Positions 63,905 to 64,000 of a stretch of 64,000 bases of DNA are shown piece by piece. Within the stretch, counting starts at the first letter, position 1; each line of letters starts with the position of its first letter. The notes under the pieces were generated by a model, which searched no databases, had not been told where the DNA came from, and saw only the letters and a list, made by a program, of their open reading frames with translations. The stretch spans positions 124,001 through 188,000 of the forward strand of contig JBEKUY010000006.1 in the NCBI GenBank assembly GCA_049514555.1. Direction: 5' to 3'. This DNA is from JBEKUY01 sp049514555. Its GTDB lineage: Bacteria; Acidobacteriota; Terriglobia; Acidiferrales; UBA7541. The position numbers and the translations under genes were made by a program.

Positions 63905-64000
63905 ATGGAAGCCGGCCAGAAGAAGCGCCGCCGGGTGAAGATGTCGCGCCAGGTCCGCGTGCGGCCCTCGGACCCCGCCGACGCCTTCTTCGATGAAGTG
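63905..64000 (+). CDS. PilZ-like protein, N-terminal part (window end)
   Basis: 32 codons up to the window edge, reading MEAGQKKRRRVKMSRQVRVR and then PSDPADAFFDEV. The Arg/Lys patch followed by RVRPSDP.D.F.D matches the corresponding part of the PilZ protein at 8654-9052 (ITQVLRARPSDPELDQFEDV), so the two are paralogs. The start is an ATG with GCGC upstream and no clear ribosome binding site. The rest lies outside the window. Confidence 0.6.
   Translation, partial: MEAGQKKRRRVKMSRQVRVRPSDPADAFFDEV

Overview
The window looks like a piece of a GC-rich (roughly 60-65 %) chromosome of an Acidobacteriota-type bacterium. That placement is an inference from gene content and style: a MdtB/C-like RND pump, S10 and M61 peptidase relatives, many TPR and PilZ proteins, an error-prone DnaE2 next to a Y-family polymerase, and frequent GTG/TTG starts. 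No rRNA, CRISPR array or prophage was seen. There is one tRNA gene (His, GTG).

Layout. 1-7.1 kb: end of an RND efflux permease, an aldo/keto reductase, a TPR protein, a secreted GH31 glycosidase with an inserted PA14 domain, and a ferritin-like/VIT membrane metal transporter. 7.2-13.3 kb: a LuxR-type regulator with a degenerate receiver, a PilZ protein, a second copy of the TPR protein, rpiB-glyA, two 5'-truncated gene remnants (DUF2252-like and M61-like) and a small lipoprotein. 13.4-19.3 kb: P5C dehydrogenase, then a tight GT-C / methyltransferase / GT2 / methyltransferase cluster. 19.4-26.7 kb: S10 peptidase, a repeat-rich low-GC island with a PDDEXK-like gene, a Tat-exported ferredoxin-type aldo/keto reductase, a GT39-like membrane protein with TPRs, a HAD phosphatase and tRNA-His. 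26.8-33 kb: a NarL-type two-component pair, PilZ, a beta-propeller lipoprotein and a sodium:solute symporter.

33-37.9 kb, all on the minus strand, is the most interesting part. metY-metX, an outer-membrane beta-barrel gene and a small (apparently frameshifted) gene are each preceded by a 28-29 codon ORF rich in Cys or Met/Cys codons. After each ORF comes a strong intrinsic terminator. In all three, the 3' end of the short ORF is nearly complementary to the 5' arm of that terminator. This is the architecture of ribosome-mediated transcription attenuation, and together the three look like a local Cys/Met-responsive attenuator regulon. The metY leader peptide appears to be translated from an almost leaderless transcript.

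37.9-48.8 kb is one long envelope cluster on the plus strand: PBP1, two TPR proteins, NfeD, a stomatin-like protein, SPOR, lnt, and prfB with its +1 programmed frameshift. 49-54.5 kb: metK-ahcY (the SAM/SAH cycle, complementing metY-metX) and a tldD/tldE pair. 54.5-64 kb: a secreted protein, a frameshifted small gene and dnaE2 separated from a dinB-like gene by an AT-richer two-gene insert (a TcmP-like protein plus a radical-SAM protein, possibly defence-related). It ends with an inverted-repeat-flanked single-gene cassette and the start of another PilZ protein that is a paralog of the one at 8.7 kb.
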